A stretch of 64,000 bases of DNA. Origin: JBMNGG01 sp050949705. GTDB taxonomy: Bacteria; Bacillota; Thermosediminibacteria; Thermosediminibacterales; Tepidanaerobacteraceae. The stretch spans positions 17,824 through 81,823 of the forward strand of contig JBMNGG010000018.1 of assembly GCA_050949705.1 (NCBI GenBank), in the 5' to 3' direction. Every line of letters starts with the position of its first letter. The first letter of the stretch is position 1. The position numbers and the translations under genes were made by a program. The notes under the pieces are model-generated. The model worked only from the letters and a program-made list of their open reading frames with translations. It was not told the DNA's origin and did no database searches. Of the stretch, positions 44,756-53,926 are shown piece after piece.

Positions 44756-46663
44756 CTATATATCAAGATTCTGGACTTCGGCAGCATGTTCAAAAATGAA
44801 GTTCCTTCTAGGCTGCACCTTGTCACCCATGAGTATTGTGAAAATTTCATCAGCTTCTACTGCATCTTCTATATTTACTTTTAAAATCGTACGATTTTCG
44901 GGATTCATAGTAGTTTCCCAAAGCTGTTCTGCTACCATTTCTCCAAGACCTTTAAATCTTTTTATTTCAGCCTTTTCTCTCTTGTTTCCAAGACTCTCCA
45001 ATGCATTTTCCAGCTCTTTATCGTCAAAAGCGTATATACTTTTCTTTCCTAAAACCACTCTATAAAGAGGTGGTTGTGCTATGTACACCTTACCCTCTTC
45101 TACTAGTGGCTTCATATATCTATAGAAAAAGGTTAAAAGTAAAGTACGTATATGAGCTCCGTCCACATCAGCATCAGCCATAATGACTATTTTGTGATAT
45201 CTAAGCTTTTCAATGTCAAATTCTTCTCCTATACCTGTACCTAAAGCTGTTATTATTGAACGAATTTCCTCACTGTTTAATATTCTGTCAAGCCTTGCTT
45301 TTTCTACATTTAATATCTTGCCCCGAAGTGGCAAGATTGCCTGAATATTAGGATCTCGACCAAGTTTTGCCGAGCCTCCGGCAGAATTACCTTCCACCAA
45401 ATACAATTCACAAAGTCTTGGATCCCTTTCACGGCAATCTGCAAGTTTACCGGGCAAAGCAGTGCGTTCAAGAGCGCTTTTCCGTCGAGTAAGTTCCCTA
45501 GCCTTTCGAGCAGCTTCCCGTGCACGGGCAGCACCAATAGCCTTTTCCATTATTACCTTGGCAATTGAGGGATTCTCCTCTAAAAAGCTAGAAATACCTT
45601 CCCCTACTGTAGAATCCACTATTCCCCGCATTTCACTGTTGCCAAGCTTTGTCTTTGTTTGTCCTTCAAATTGAGGATTTGTAAGTTTCACACTTATCAC
45701 AGCCGTGAGCCCTTCTCTTACATCCTCACCGGAAAGATTTGATTCCTGCTCTTTTAAAATATTCATCTTTCTTACATAATCATTAAATGTGCGAGTAAGG
45801 GCAGTGCGAAATCCACTTAAGTGTGTTCCTCCTTCATGTGTATTTATGTTATTGGCAAAAGACATAACTGATTCTTGGTATGAATCGTTGTATTGCATGG
45901 CAACCTCTACTTGCATATCATCACGGGCAGCCGTCATATAAATAGGTTCCTCGTGTAACACATCTTTTTTTCTGTTTAGATACTTAACAAAAGATACAAT
46001 ACCACCATCATAGTGAAAAGTATTTGATTTGTCAGACCGCTTATCAACAAGCTCTATCTTTATTCCTTTATTTAAAAAGGCTTGTTCTCTAAGCCTTTGA
46101 GTTAATATATCAGCTGAAAACTCCACTTCTTCAAAAATAGTATCATCAGGCAAAAAGGTGATTTTCGTTCCGCTATCTTCTGCATCACCCTTACGCAATA
46201 CATCTGTTACTGGTTTGCCTCTTTCGTATTTTTGATAAAATATGCCACCATCCCGTTTGATTTCAACTTCCATCCACTTAGACAGGGCATTAACAACAGA
46301 AACTCCCACTCCATGGAGGCCTCCTGAAACCTTATAACCTCCACTGTTAAACTTTCCCCCTGCGTGTAACATGGTAAGGGCAACTTCTAATGCGGATTTA
46401 CCCACTTTAGGTTGAATTTTTACTGGAATACCCCTACCATCATCTATAACAGTGACAGAATTATCACTATTTATGCTTACTTTAATATTTTTGCAAAACC
46501 CAGCCATTGCTTCATCAATGCTGTTATCTACAACTTCATACACTAAGTGATGAAGACCCCGGCTGTCTGTGGAACCAATATACATTCCGGGCCGGAGCCT
46601 TACATGTTCAAGACCTTCTAAAACTTCTATTTTATTTTCATCATAAATGTTTTTTTTCTCCAA
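44756..46663 (-). CDS. gyrB: DNA gyrase subunit B
   Basis: 635 residues from TTG 46663, chosen because GGAGG sits eight bases upstream (the longer GTG at 46684 overlaps that site and lies inside remB's end). GHKL ATP site: VDNSIDEAMAGFC, VIDDGRGIPV, GGLHGVGVSVVNALS; Toprim acidic residues LYLVEGNSAGGSA and IMADADVDGAHI. C-terminal PLYRV and RNFIFEHA end. Confidence 0.97.
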   Translation of the reverse strand: MEKKNIYDENKIEVLEGLEHVRLRPGMYIGSTDSRGLHHLVYEVVDNSIDEAMAGFCKNIKVSINSDNSVTVIDDGRGIPVKIQPKVGKSALEVALTMLHAGGKFNSGGYKVSGGLHGVGVSVVNALSKWMEVEIKRDGGIFYQKYERGKPVTDVLRKGDAEDSGTKITFLPDDTIFEEVEFSADILTQRLREQAFLNKGIKIELVDKRSDKSNTFHYDGGIVSFVKYLNRKKDVLHEEPIYMTAARDDMQVEVAMQYNDSYQESVMSFANNINTHEGGTHLSGFRTALTRTFNDYVRKMNILKEQESNLSGEDVREGLTAVISVKLTNPQFEGQTKTKLGNSEMRGIVDSTVGEGISSFLEENPSIAKVIMEKAIGAARAREAARKARELTRRKSALERTALPGKLADCRERDPRLCELYLVEGNSAGGSAKLGRDPNIQAILPLRGKILNVEKARLDRILNSEEIRSIITALGTGIGEEFDIEKLRYHKIVIMADADVDGAHIRTLLLTFFYRYMKPLVEEGKVYIAQPPLYRVVLGKKSIYAFDDKELENALESLGNKREKAEIKRFKGLGEMVAEQLWETTMNPENRTILKVNIEDAVEADEIFTILMGDKVQPRRNFIFEHAAEVQNLDI

Positions 46664-46683
46664 ACTAACAACCTCCAACACCA

Positions 46684-46950
46684 CTATTTAAGGGTCTTTA
46701 AGAAATTTGATCTTTTAGAAAGTGTGACAGACGATATAGGTGAAAAAAGGATTTTTTTATCCAAAACTATTGCAGTTTTTTTCTCTTTCAGTATATTTTG
46801 CCAATGCTCGTTATCATCATCTATAAAACCTTCCTCTTGAGATACTTGTAAAAAGTCTGAAGTATCCTTTGCAAGAAGTGCACTCTTATCAAGAATCATA
46901 ATAATATCTTTTGTTAATACCGCTTCATTATTGCCTATGTGGATAAACAA
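46684..46950 (-). CDS. remB: Extracellular matrix regulator RemB (YaaB, DUF370)
   Basis: 88 residues. MFIHIGNNEAVLTKDIIMILD is the RemB signature; RemB activates biofilm matrix genes in Bacillus and neighbours recF-gyrB there too. Starts within the end of the DUF721 gene (23-bp overlap). Confidence 0.92.
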   Translation of the reverse strand: MFIHIGNNEAVLTKDIIMILDKSALLAKDTSDFLQVSQEEGFIDDDNEHWQNILKEKKTAIVLDKKILFSPISSVTLSKRSNFLKTLK

Positions 46951-47425
46951 TGTTCTTCCCCCTCTTTATCTTAAATTGGGCATCTTTTACCATAATCCTT
47001 TCAAAAACATTCCTAAGTTCCTTATCGTCTATTTTCTGACTTACATTATATATTATTTTCATTGTTTTTTCAGGAACGACTGTTTGTTTAGTTTTACTCT
47101 GTTTATTACTTTTTTCGTCATCTATTTCATTATTTTTACTAATATCACATAAGACAAATTTTATATCTTTGATTATAGGGTCAGGGAAATTTGCATTAAT
47201 CCTGTCTATTAAATCAGGCTTTAAAAAATGAAGTTGATGAATCCATACATGATTTTCCACACCAATAAAAAGTGTGCCGTTTTTTATAGAAGTCGGCCTA
47301 GAAATATTGGAAATTTTCCTGCCCACAATCGACTCATAATCTACAAATACTTTTGCTTCCATAAGTCTTTTCTTAAAACGGGAATTCTTTATAGAGTTTA
47401 ACAATACTATTCCTATCTTTTCCAA
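46928..47425 (-). CDS. DUF721/DciA-like protein
   Basis: 165 residues. N-terminal part has the DUF721 pattern: VDYESIVGRKISNISRPTSIKNGTLFIGVENHVWIHQLHFLKPDLI, ending in a charged segment (KSNKQSKTKQTVVPEKT). In actinobacteria and proteobacteria DciA proteins help load the replicative helicase DnaB; they lie between recF and gyrB as here. In firmicutes with DnaB/DnaD/DnaI-type loaders they are often absent, so its role here is open. Confidence 0.8.
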   Translation of the reverse strand: MEKIGIVLLNSIKNSRFKKRLMEAKVFVDYESIVGRKISNISRPTSIKNGTLFIGVENHVWIHQLHFLKPDLIDRINANFPDPIIKDIKFVLCDISKNNEIDDEKSNKQSKTKQTVVPEKTMKIIYNVSQKIDDKELRNVFERIMVKDAQFKIKRGKNIVYPHRQ

Positions 47426-47431
47426 TACATA

Positions 47432-48526
47432 TCACCTCAATACACCGGCTTTTACCGAGTATAAGGAACTCTTTTTTATTATTTCATCAGGAATAAAATT
47501 TAAATCGGTAGTTGTGATGAAAACTTGATGATCTTCCCGCTCCAAAATTAACCTTCTGCGATATATATCCAATTCGGACATGACGTCATCTAACAGTAAA
47601 ATTGGATTCTCACCTTTTATTGTGGACAATATATCTCGCTGTGAAAATTTCAAACAAAGAACTACAGTCCTTTGCTGGCCTTGAGATCCATATAACCTTG
47701 CGTTTTTCCCATTTATTAAAAACTCAATATCATCCCTATGGGGACCTACTGATGTATAACTTCTGAGGATATCTTTATTTCTACTCTCTGTCAGTGCTTT
47801 TCTTAATTCACCTTTTATAGATCCAGTATCAGTAAAATTAACAGAACTTACATATTTTATTTTTAAAACAGTTCCTTCATGTGAAAAGTTTTCAAAATAT
47901 TTAATAGCTGAATTTGATAAACTTTGTAATAGCTTAAGCCTCTCATTAATAAGCTGGAATCCGTATTCAGCAAGCTGTTCATCCCATGAGTCCAAAGTTT
48001 GCATCATTTTTTTGTTATTTTTCAAAGCCTTGAGTAGGGAATTTCTTTGAGATAAGACACGTTGATACCCTTGTAAATATTTGTAAAAGCCCGGTCTTAT
48101 TTGAAAAATAAAATTATCTATAAACTTTCTGCGACCTGAAGGCTGGCCTTTTATTATTTCTAAGTCGTCTGGGGAAAAATATACGACACCTAAACCTTTA
48201 GCTAGTTCTGACAACCTTGTTTTTACTATTTCACCTTCCCGGACTTCCTTTTTTCTATCACTATACAATTTAACCTGCCGTTTTAAAGGACCGGCACGAG
48301 TATTAAAAATTCCTTGTAAAAAAGCTACAGATCTGTCATGCTTTATTAACTCCTGTTCTCTAAAAGCTCTGACGGGTTTTAAGGCAGTAAGAAAATAAAT
48401 AGCTTCAAGAATATTGGTCTTTCCTTGGGCATTATCTCCATAGAAGATATTTATACCTTTTTCAAAGTTTGCATCTGTTTCTGAAAAATTTCGAAAGTCA
48501 TAAAGCCTCAGATTCTGAAGATCCAT
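47432..48526 (-). CDS. recF: RecF recombination mediator
   Basis: 364 residues. Walker A YGDNAQGKTNILEAIYFL near 30, signature region YGSQGQQRTVVLCLKFSQ near 280, Walker B PILLLDDVMSELD near 315. SMC-like ATPase that loads RecA at gaps. Overlaps yaaA by 29 bp. Confidence 0.96.
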   Translation of the reverse strand: MDLQNLRLYDFRNFSETDANFEKGINIFYGDNAQGKTNILEAIYFLTALKPVRAFREQELIKHDRSVAFLQGIFNTRAGPLKRQVKLYSDRKKEVREGEIVKTRLSELAKGLGVVYFSPDDLEIIKGQPSGRRKFIDNFIFQIRPGFYKYLQGYQRVLSQRNSLLKALKNNKKMMQTLDSWDEQLAEYGFQLINERLKLLQSLSNSAIKYFENFSHEGTVLKIKYVSSVNFTDTGSIKGELRKALTESRNKDILRSYTSVGPHRDDIEFLINGKNARLYGSQGQQRTVVLCLKFSQRDILSTIKGENPILLLDDVMSELDIYRRRLILEREDHQVFITTTDLNFIPDEIIKKSSLYSVKAGVLR

Positions 48527-48746
48527 TATTTCCCTGCCTCCGGCATACTATCATACTTTCACCATTAAACTCAATTATATCTGATATTTTAAGTTTGCGG
48601 GATCTTTTTGTTTCTATTTCACCATTTACTTTTACAGCACCTTCGGTGATGACTATCTTTGCCTCCCCACCCGTTTGTATACAACCTGACCATTTTAAAA
48701 ACTTATCCAGATTGATTGTATCAGTATTTATAAAGACTTTTTTCAA
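48498..48746 (-). CDS. yaaA: S4-domain protein YaaA/RlbA
   Basis: 82 residues, S4 RNA-binding fold: LDKFLKWSGCIQTGGEAK and GAVKVNGEIETKRSRKL. Conserved between dnaN and recF; overlaps both by 4 and 29 bp. Confidence 0.93.
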   Translation of the reverse strand: MKKVFINTDTINLDKFLKWSGCIQTGGEAKIVITEGAVKVNGEIETKRSRKLKISDIIEFNGESMIVCRRQGNNGSSESEAL

Positions 48747-49888
48747 AAATCATCACCTCTTAGTTTTACGGGCAAAATAAAGTTTATGTGATTTTCAATC
48801 TCACTGGGCCTAATAATACAAGGACCCATATCTCCTGAAAAATCAAGTTTTATCGAAGGTGCGGAAATAGTTCTTAAAGCTTCTATAAAAAATCTTGCAT
48901 TAAAAGCAATAACTAGGTCTTCACCTTCTAATTTGCACGAAACCTTATCAGAAATACTACCTAATTCTGTCTGAGCTTCAACTTGTATAATATCTTCACT
49001 TATTCTAAATTTTATTAAGTTGTTCCTATTTCCTTCACGTGCAAGAATATTTGCTCTGTCGACTGCTGAGTGTAGGGCTTCAGTAGATATTTGCACGGAA
49101 GTTTTTGTTTCTACATCAATTGCCTTTTTGTAATCAATAAAATTACCATCTAAAACCCTTGAGGAAATCAAAATTTTATCAGTTGCAAATTCTACTCTGT
49201 TATTTCCTATGTAAAAATCAAAGTATTCATCTTCTTCATCTGAAAAAATTCTTGTAATTTCCATTAGTGTATTACCAGGAATTATGGTTTTAATATCCTT
49301 TAACTCATCTGTTTCAGCAGCCTTTAGTTCTTCATACCTCCAGGCTATCCGGAAACCATCAAGGGCAACTATATTCAAAATATTATCCTTTATATCTATT
49401 AACAGACCTGTTAACTGTGGTCTTGATGTAGTATCATCAGATCTGGCAAAAATAGTTTTTTTAATCATATCTTTAAACAGCTGCTGCTCTAGCTTAATTG
49501 AATAAAATGAATCCTTTTTTGAAATTTCAGGAAAATCATCAGCATCAAAACAAGGTAATACCATATTAAACTCACCGGAAGAAATATTAACTTTATTGTC
49601 TTGCCGTGTAAATTCCACCATGCCTTTAGGTATCTTTCTCACTATTTCCGAAAGAATTTTTGCACCTAATACAAAGGCACCATCTTCAGATATCTTGAGT
49701 ATTTCCGAATCTGCTTTGATTTTATATTCTATACCCATATCAAAATCAGTAGCACTAATATACATACAGTTGTTACTTGCAAAAAACTTTATCCCTGAAA
49801 GTATGGATATGGGACTTTTTGAAGGTACAAACTTTTCAACAGTAGAAATACTCAAAATAAGTTCATTTAAGTCTATTATAAATTTCAT
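48743..49888 (-). CDS. dnaN: DNA polymerase III sliding clamp
   Basis: 381 residues, three clamp repeats. Visible blocks FARSDDTTSRPQLTGLLID in the middle and C-terminal LDFSGDMGPCIIRP, ENHINFILPVKL. ATG 49888 preceded by TGGAGG. Follows oriC. Confidence 0.97.
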   Translation of the reverse strand: MKFIIDLNELILSISTVEKFVPSKSPISILSGIKFFASNNCMYISATDFDMGIEYKIKADSEILKISEDGAFVLGAKILSEIVRKIPKGMVEFTRQDNKVNISSGEFNMVLPCFDADDFPEISKKDSFYSIKLEQQLFKDMIKKTIFARSDDTTSRPQLTGLLIDIKDNILNIVALDGFRIAWRYEELKAAETDELKDIKTIIPGNTLMEITRIFSDEEDEYFDFYIGNNRVEFATDKILISSRVLDGNFIDYKKAIDVETKTSVQISTEALHSAVDRANILAREGNRNNLIKFRISEDIIQVEAQTELGSISDKVSCKLEGEDLVIAFNARFFIEALRTISAPSIKLDFSGDMGPCIIRPSEIENHINFILPVKLRGDDF

Positions 49889-49937
49889 AAAAATACCTCC
49901 AAAAAAATTTTAAAATGTGTCATAAAAAAATACTAAG

Positions 49938-50145
49938 ACGAATAATATATTAAATTAGTAGTAGTAGTAGTAAGTGCTGTGGATATGTGGATAAATCATG
50001 TGAATAAGTATAATATTTGCATTTTAGATGTGGATAACCTGTGGAAATTGGGTATAACTTTATTCACATTACTAACAAAAACTATTTTTGGTCGAAAATT
50101 GTCCACTTTTTATAAACAACTTGTCCAAAGGATGTCCACAGGATA
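49938..50145. other. oriC: Chromosomal replication origin oriC
   Basis: Between dnaA and dnaN. Perfect DnaA boxes TGTGGATAA at 49986-49994 and 50029-50037 with near-matches at 49978-49986, 49999-50007, 50040-50048, 50060-50068 and 50132-50140. Left of the first boxes is a DnaA-trio track, five TAG plus one TAA (49956-49973), followed by an AT-only stretch (49941-49957) that should unwind. This is the Bacillus-type downstream half of oriC. Confidence 0.93.
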
Positions 50146-51507
50146 TTAACCGTAGAGGATTTTTTTCCTTAAATTGTCAATAACTGTAGAAAATTGGGGA
50201 TTTTCTTCTATTTCCCGAGTTATTTTATCTCGGGCGTGCATAACGGTAGTATGATCTCTGCCCCCAAATTCTCCGCCGATTTTAGGTAATGAAAGATCCG
50301 TTAATTCACAACACAAGTACATAGCAACTTGGCGTGCAAAAGCCAGGTCTTTAGTCCTTTTTTTAGTTTTAAATTCATCTGGTCGAATTGAAAAATGATT
50401 TCCTACTTCCTCCAAAATTTGTACAGGAGTGACATTTTTAGGTCTGTCATCAGGTAGAATATCTTTTAACACTTGTTCTGCAAGGGCTACGTCTATAGAG
50501 CTTCCAGTGAGGGAAGAGTATGCTACTATACGAATAAGGGCACCTTCAAGCTCCCGGATATTTGTTTGTATCTTTGTAGCAATGAAGTTTATAACGTCAT
50601 TGGGTATAGTCAGGTTTTCCATCAATGCCTTTTTTTGCAAAATTGCAATCCTCGTTTCAAAATCCGGTGGTTGAATATCAGTAATAAGTCCCCATTCAAA
50701 CCTAGATCTTAAGCGCTCTTCAAGGGTAGGTATTTCTTTTGGTGGCCGGTCACTTGATATAACCAATTGTTTATTAGCTTCATGAAGTGCGTTAAATGTA
50801 TGGAAAAACTCCTCCTGTGTCCGCTCTTTTCCTGCGATAAATTGTATATCGTCTATTAAAAGAACATCGATAGTCCTATACTTGTTTCGAAACTGTACGT
50901 TTTTGTCATCTCGGATAGAATTAATAAGCTCGTTTGTAAATCTTTCTGAAGAAATATAAAGAACTTTACATGAAGGGTCTTGATTAAGTATGTAATGACC
51001 TATAGCATGCATTAAGTGTGTTTTACCTAAACCTACACCACCATAAATAAAAAAAGGATTATAGGCTTTAGCCGGTGACTGGGCAACAGCCTGTGAAGCG
51101 GCATGGGCAAAACGATTACTATTACCTACTACAAAAGTATCAAAGGTATACTTTTGAATAAGAGAAGGAGTTTGTTCTTGTATTATACTCTTTGATTCTA
51201 GGTCATTTTCTTCTGTAATGGTTTCATCACATAGAATTGGTGAATCGCTCTCTTGTTCGTTAATATTTAAAAGAACTTCTATATCTTGTTTTAAAACAGA
51301 ACTTAATATATCTTTGATAAGGTTTAAATACCTTTTTTCTATAACTGATTTCATGAATTGATTCGGAACTTCAACAATGGCAATATCATTATCCAGAGAA
51401 GAAAGTTTTGCAGGTTTTAAAACTGTATTAAATGACATGTCATTATTTAGTTCATTACTAAGAATTTTTAGAACCTGTTTCCATAAATCAGAAGGGTCAA
51501 TAGACAT
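50146..51507 (-). CDS. dnaA: Chromosomal replication initiator DnaA
   Basis: 453 residues. Domain I N-terminus (LWKQVLKILSNELNNDMSFNTVLKPA), AAA+ with Walker A FIYGGVGLGKTHLMHAIGHY near 145, Walker B DVLLIDDIQFI near 208, and DNA-binding signature GGRDHTTVMHARDKI near 425. Binds the boxes beside it. Promoter suggested at 51541-51569. Confidence 0.98.
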   Translation of the reverse strand: MSIDPSDLWKQVLKILSNELNNDMSFNTVLKPAKLSSLDNDIAIVEVPNQFMKSVIEKRYLNLIKDILSSVLKQDIEVLLNINEQESDSPILCDETITEENDLESKSIIQEQTPSLIQKYTFDTFVVGNSNRFAHAASQAVAQSPAKAYNPFFIYGGVGLGKTHLMHAIGHYILNQDPSCKVLYISSERFTNELINSIRDDKNVQFRNKYRTIDVLLIDDIQFIAGKERTQEEFFHTFNALHEANKQLVISSDRPPKEIPTLEERLRSRFEWGLITDIQPPDFETRIAILQKKALMENLTIPNDVINFIATKIQTNIRELEGALIRIVAYSSLTGSSIDVALAEQVLKDILPDDRPKNVTPVQILEEVGNHFSIRPDEFKTKKRTKDLAFARQVAMYLCCELTDLSLPKIGGEFGGRDHTTVMHARDKITREIEENPQFSTVIDNLRKKILYG

Positions 51508-51540
51508 AAAAAAAACCTCCCCGTAAATCCCGAAGAAAAT

Positions 51541-51569
51541 ATTATAAAACCAATTAAATAATAACAGAA
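51541..51569 (-). promoter_or_regulatory. Probable dnaA promoter
   Basis: Minus strand TATAAT (51541-51546) with a weak -35 TTCTGT 17 bp upstream (51564-51569). Confidence 0.45.
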
Positions 51570-51694
51570 TAAGCGTTTATATTCAATAAAGGAAAAATAA
51601 TAAACTATTTTAGGAAAAGAGAAAAATGTTAAACAGAAAATCTGCTACTTTATTTTCGTTTAGAAATGTATATTACTTAAGTATCAGTCTTTTC

Positions 51695-51724
51695 TTGACA
51701 GCCAATTATATTATAAGATATAAT
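51695..51724 (+). promoter_or_regulatory. rpmH promoter
   Basis: TTGACA (51695-51700), 18-bp spacer, TATAAT (51719-51724), both hexamers perfect; the transcript starts about 50 bp before the rpmH GTG. Confidence 0.85.
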
Positions 51725-51784
51725 CGTTATAGTCAAAAGCAGAATTTACAAATTTTATCATTTATGTAGGTCGGAGGTGTAAAC

Positions 51785-51931
51785 GTGAAACAGACATACC
51801 AACCAAAACGCAGACGTAGAAAGAGAGTTCACGGCTTTAGAAAGCGCATGTTGAAGAAATCAGGAAGAAATATCATCAAGAGAAGAAGGTTAAAAGGAAG
51901 AAGAAAAGACTATCTGCCTAGTCTTTTATGA
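51785..51931 (+). CDS. rpmH: 50S ribosomal protein L34
   Basis: 48 residues from GTG 51785 behind CGGAGGTG: VKQTYQPKRRRRKRVHGFRKRM... with the family's basic YQPKxxxRKxxHGFRxRM block. First gene of the rightward operon. Confidence 0.96.
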   Translation: MKQTYQPKRRRRKRVHGFRKRMLKKSGRNIIKRRRLKGRRKDYLPSLL

Positions 51932-51938
51932 GATTTAT

Positions 51939-51959
51939 AGCGGCCTTTTAACGGCCGCT
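51939..51959 (+). terminator. Hairpin after rpmH
   Basis: Seven-bp GC stem agcggcc/ggccgct, loop 7 nt, without a T-run; more likely an RNase processing or partial termination site that raises rpmH over rnpA. Confidence 0.5.
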
Positions 51960-52026
51960 TAGGCTTAACATTTAGTTTTGAGCCTTAAAGCGCATCTCTT
52001 TAGGTTTAGTCGGAGGAAATAGTTTA

Positions 52027-52398
52027 TTGAATAAATGCTTAAGATTAACAAAAAATTTAGAATTTAAAAATGTATATAAAGCGGGAAGGCGCTGGACCAG
52101 CCCTTTTTTTACTATGTACATAAAAAAAAATAACCTAAATCACTCTCGTTTGGGAGTTTCAGTTTCTAAAAAAGTTGGTAAAAGCGTAATTAGAAATAAG
52201 ATTAAAAGAAGGCTTAAGGAAATCTTTAGACTAAACCTGGATAACATAAAAACAGGCTGGGACATAGTATTGTCAGTAAAACCTGCTGCTATAAGTTTAG
52301 ACTATTATGAAATCGATAGGGAAGTAAAATCACTATTTAAAAGAGGGCGCATATACAGTGGTAAAAAGGTTAATAATTTTAATAATAATATTTTATAA
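52027..52398 (+). CDS. rnpA: Ribonuclease P protein component
   Basis: 123 residues, TTG start 52027 with GGAGG 10 bases upstream. Motifs: FKNVYKAGRR, RLGVSVSKKVGKSVIRNKIKRRLKEIFR (the RNR region near 40-65), and GWDIVLSVKPAA. Processes tRNA 5' ends with RNase P RNA. Confidence 0.95.
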   Translation: MNKCLRLTKNLEFKNVYKAGRRWTSPFFTMYIKKNNLNHSRLGVSVSKKVGKSVIRNKIKRRLKEIFRLNLDNIKTGWDIVLSVKPAAISLDYYEIDREVKSLFKRGRIYSGKKVNNFNNNIL

Positions 52399-52567
52399 AA
52401 AATATATATCTCCCTTAAAACCTAGGTCTTGTAGATTTTATCCTACCTGTTCGGAATATGCCCTTACTGCAATTGAAAAATATGGGGTGATAATAGGTGG
52501 TTGGAAGGCAGTGAAGCGAATTTTAAAATGCCACCCATTTCATCCTGGCGGATACGACCCTATTTAG
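52358..52567 (+). CDS. yidD: Membrane protein insertion efficiency factor YidD
   Basis: 69 residues. FYKKYISPLKPRSCRFYPTC SEYA and CHPFHPGGYDPI are diagnostic (YidD has no space, as read). GTG start at 52358, overlapping rnpA by 41 bp, as usual in rnpA-yidD-yidC. Confidence 0.93.
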   Translation: MVKRLIILIIIFYKKYISPLKPRSCRFYPTCSEYALTAIEKYGVIIGGWKAVKRILKCHPFHPGGYDPI

Positions 52568-52619
52568 ATATTATATAAATCCCAAGTATATAAAATAAGA
52601 ATATGAGGGGGAGCAATAA

Positions 52620-53249
52620 ATGACCTTTCTGCGAGAAATAATAAAGCAGCTGATGGACATAATATTCGGCTATACTAATAGTTACGGTATTGCAATTATA
52701 CTGCTTACAGTTTTAATTAAGATTGTTCTTCTACCTTTCAGTTTTATGCAGATTAATTCTATGAAAAAAATGCAGGAAATAGCACCACTACAGCAAAAAC
52801 TGCAAAAAAAGTATAAGAATGATAAGGAAAAGTTAAATACTGAGATGATGAAGCTCTATGAAGAGAATAAAATAAACCCAATGGGGGGATGTCTTCCACT
52901 ACTTATCCAGTTTCCTTTCATAATTGCATTGTTTAGAGTTCTTCAGTCATATAATTTTGGAGATGCTGGTTTTTTGTGGATCACAAACTTAAGTGCACCA
53001 GATAAAACTTTTATCTTACCAATTCTTGCTGCTGCAACTACCTATTTACAAACAAAGATTTCCACACCTTCAGGTCCTAATAACCCAAATGCTACTATGA
53101 ATGTAGTCATGCCATTATTAATCGGTTGGATGTCATTGCAATTTCCGTCGGGTCTTGCATTGTACTGGGTTGTAAGTAATGTCGTGCAGATTTTACAGCA
53201 ATTATTGTTTGCACTTCCACAAACTCCAGTTAAGGAGGATATAAAATGA
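52620..53249 (+). CDS. yidC: YidC/Oxa1/SpoIIIJ membrane insertase
   Basis: 209 residues with five hydrophobic segments. YGIAIILLTVLIKIVLLPFS, KMQEIAPLQQKLQKKYKND, NPMGGCLPLLIQFPFIIALF and PSGLALYWVVSNVVQILQQ are YidC hallmarks. No lipobox; shorter than Bacillus SpoIIIJ. Inserts membrane proteins. Followed by jag after a spacer of one base. Confidence 0.95.
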   Translation: MTFLREIIKQLMDIIFGYTNSYGIAIILLTVLIKIVLLPFSFMQINSMKKMQEIAPLQQKLQKKYKNDKEKLNTEMMKLYEENKINPMGGCLPLLIQFPFIIALFRVLQSYNFGDAGFLWITNLSAPDKTFILPILAAATTYLQTKISTPSGPNNPNATMNVVMPLLIGWMSLQFPSGLALYWVVSNVVQILQQLLFALPQTPVKEDIK

Positions 53250-53250
53250 T

Positions 53251-53865
53251 ATGAAAGTCCTAGAGAAACAAGGTAAAACAGTGGATGAAGCCATAAATCT
53301 GGCATTAGAAGAACTAAAGGTAAGTCGTGATGATGTTGAAGTAGAAATCCTAGAAGAAGGAAATAAAGGCATACTAGGATTTTTATCAAAGATGGCCAGG
53401 GTAAAAGTTACTGTAAAACCTAAGCCAGATGAAATAGCGACAGAATTTTTAAGAGGGCTGCTTAATTTTATTGACAAAGACGTAAAGATACATAGTTCCT
53501 TTAAAGATGGTGTTTTAAACGTTGAGTTGGAAGGGGGAAATGTAGGAATTCTTATCGGTAAAAGAGGCAGTACTCTAGATGCTCTGCAATATCTCACTTC
53601 CCTTGTTACAAACAAAGACAGCGATGATTATACAAGAGTATTACTTGATACAGAAAATTATAGGGAAAAACGTGAAAAAACTTTAGAGCGTTTGGCTTTA
53701 AAAATGGCAAGTAAAGTTAAAGATACTAGAAGAAGCGTAACCCTTGAGCCAATGTACCCTAATGAGCGTCGTATAATACACACGACTTTACAAGATGACC
53801 TTGAAGTAAAGACAAAAAGTGTAGGAGAAGAACCTTTTAGAAAGGTTGTTATTTCATTAAAATAA
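53251..53865 (+). CDS. jag: RNA-binding protein Jag/KhpB
   Basis: 204 residues. Jag-N domain (VLEKQGKTVDEAINLALEELKVSRDDVEVEIL), KH domain (GNVGILIGKRGSTLDALQYL) and C-terminal R3H (LALKMASKVKDTRRSVTLEPMYPNERRIIH). ATG 53251 after AAGGAGGATATAAA. Confidence 0.94.
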   Translation: MKVLEKQGKTVDEAINLALEELKVSRDDVEVEILEEGNKGILGFLSKMARVKVTVKPKPDEIATEFLRGLLNFIDKDVKIHSSFKDGVLNVELEGGNVGILIGKRGSTLDALQYLTSLVTNKDSDDYTRVLLDTENYREKREKTLERLALKMASKVKDTRRSVTLEPMYPNERRIIHTTLQDDLEVKTKSVGEEPFRKVVISLK

Positions 53866-53874
53866 TATCACGAC

Positions 53875-53907
53875 ATAAGCTCCAGAGCAAAAAGCTTTGG
53901 GGCTTAT
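53875..53907 (+). terminator. Intercistronic hairpin jag-mnmE
   Basis: 14-bp stem with G.U pairs (53875-53888 with 53894-53907), short loop, little T-run. Partial terminator at most. Confidence 0.45.
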
Positions 53908-53926
53908 TTAAAAGTGAGGATAAGTT

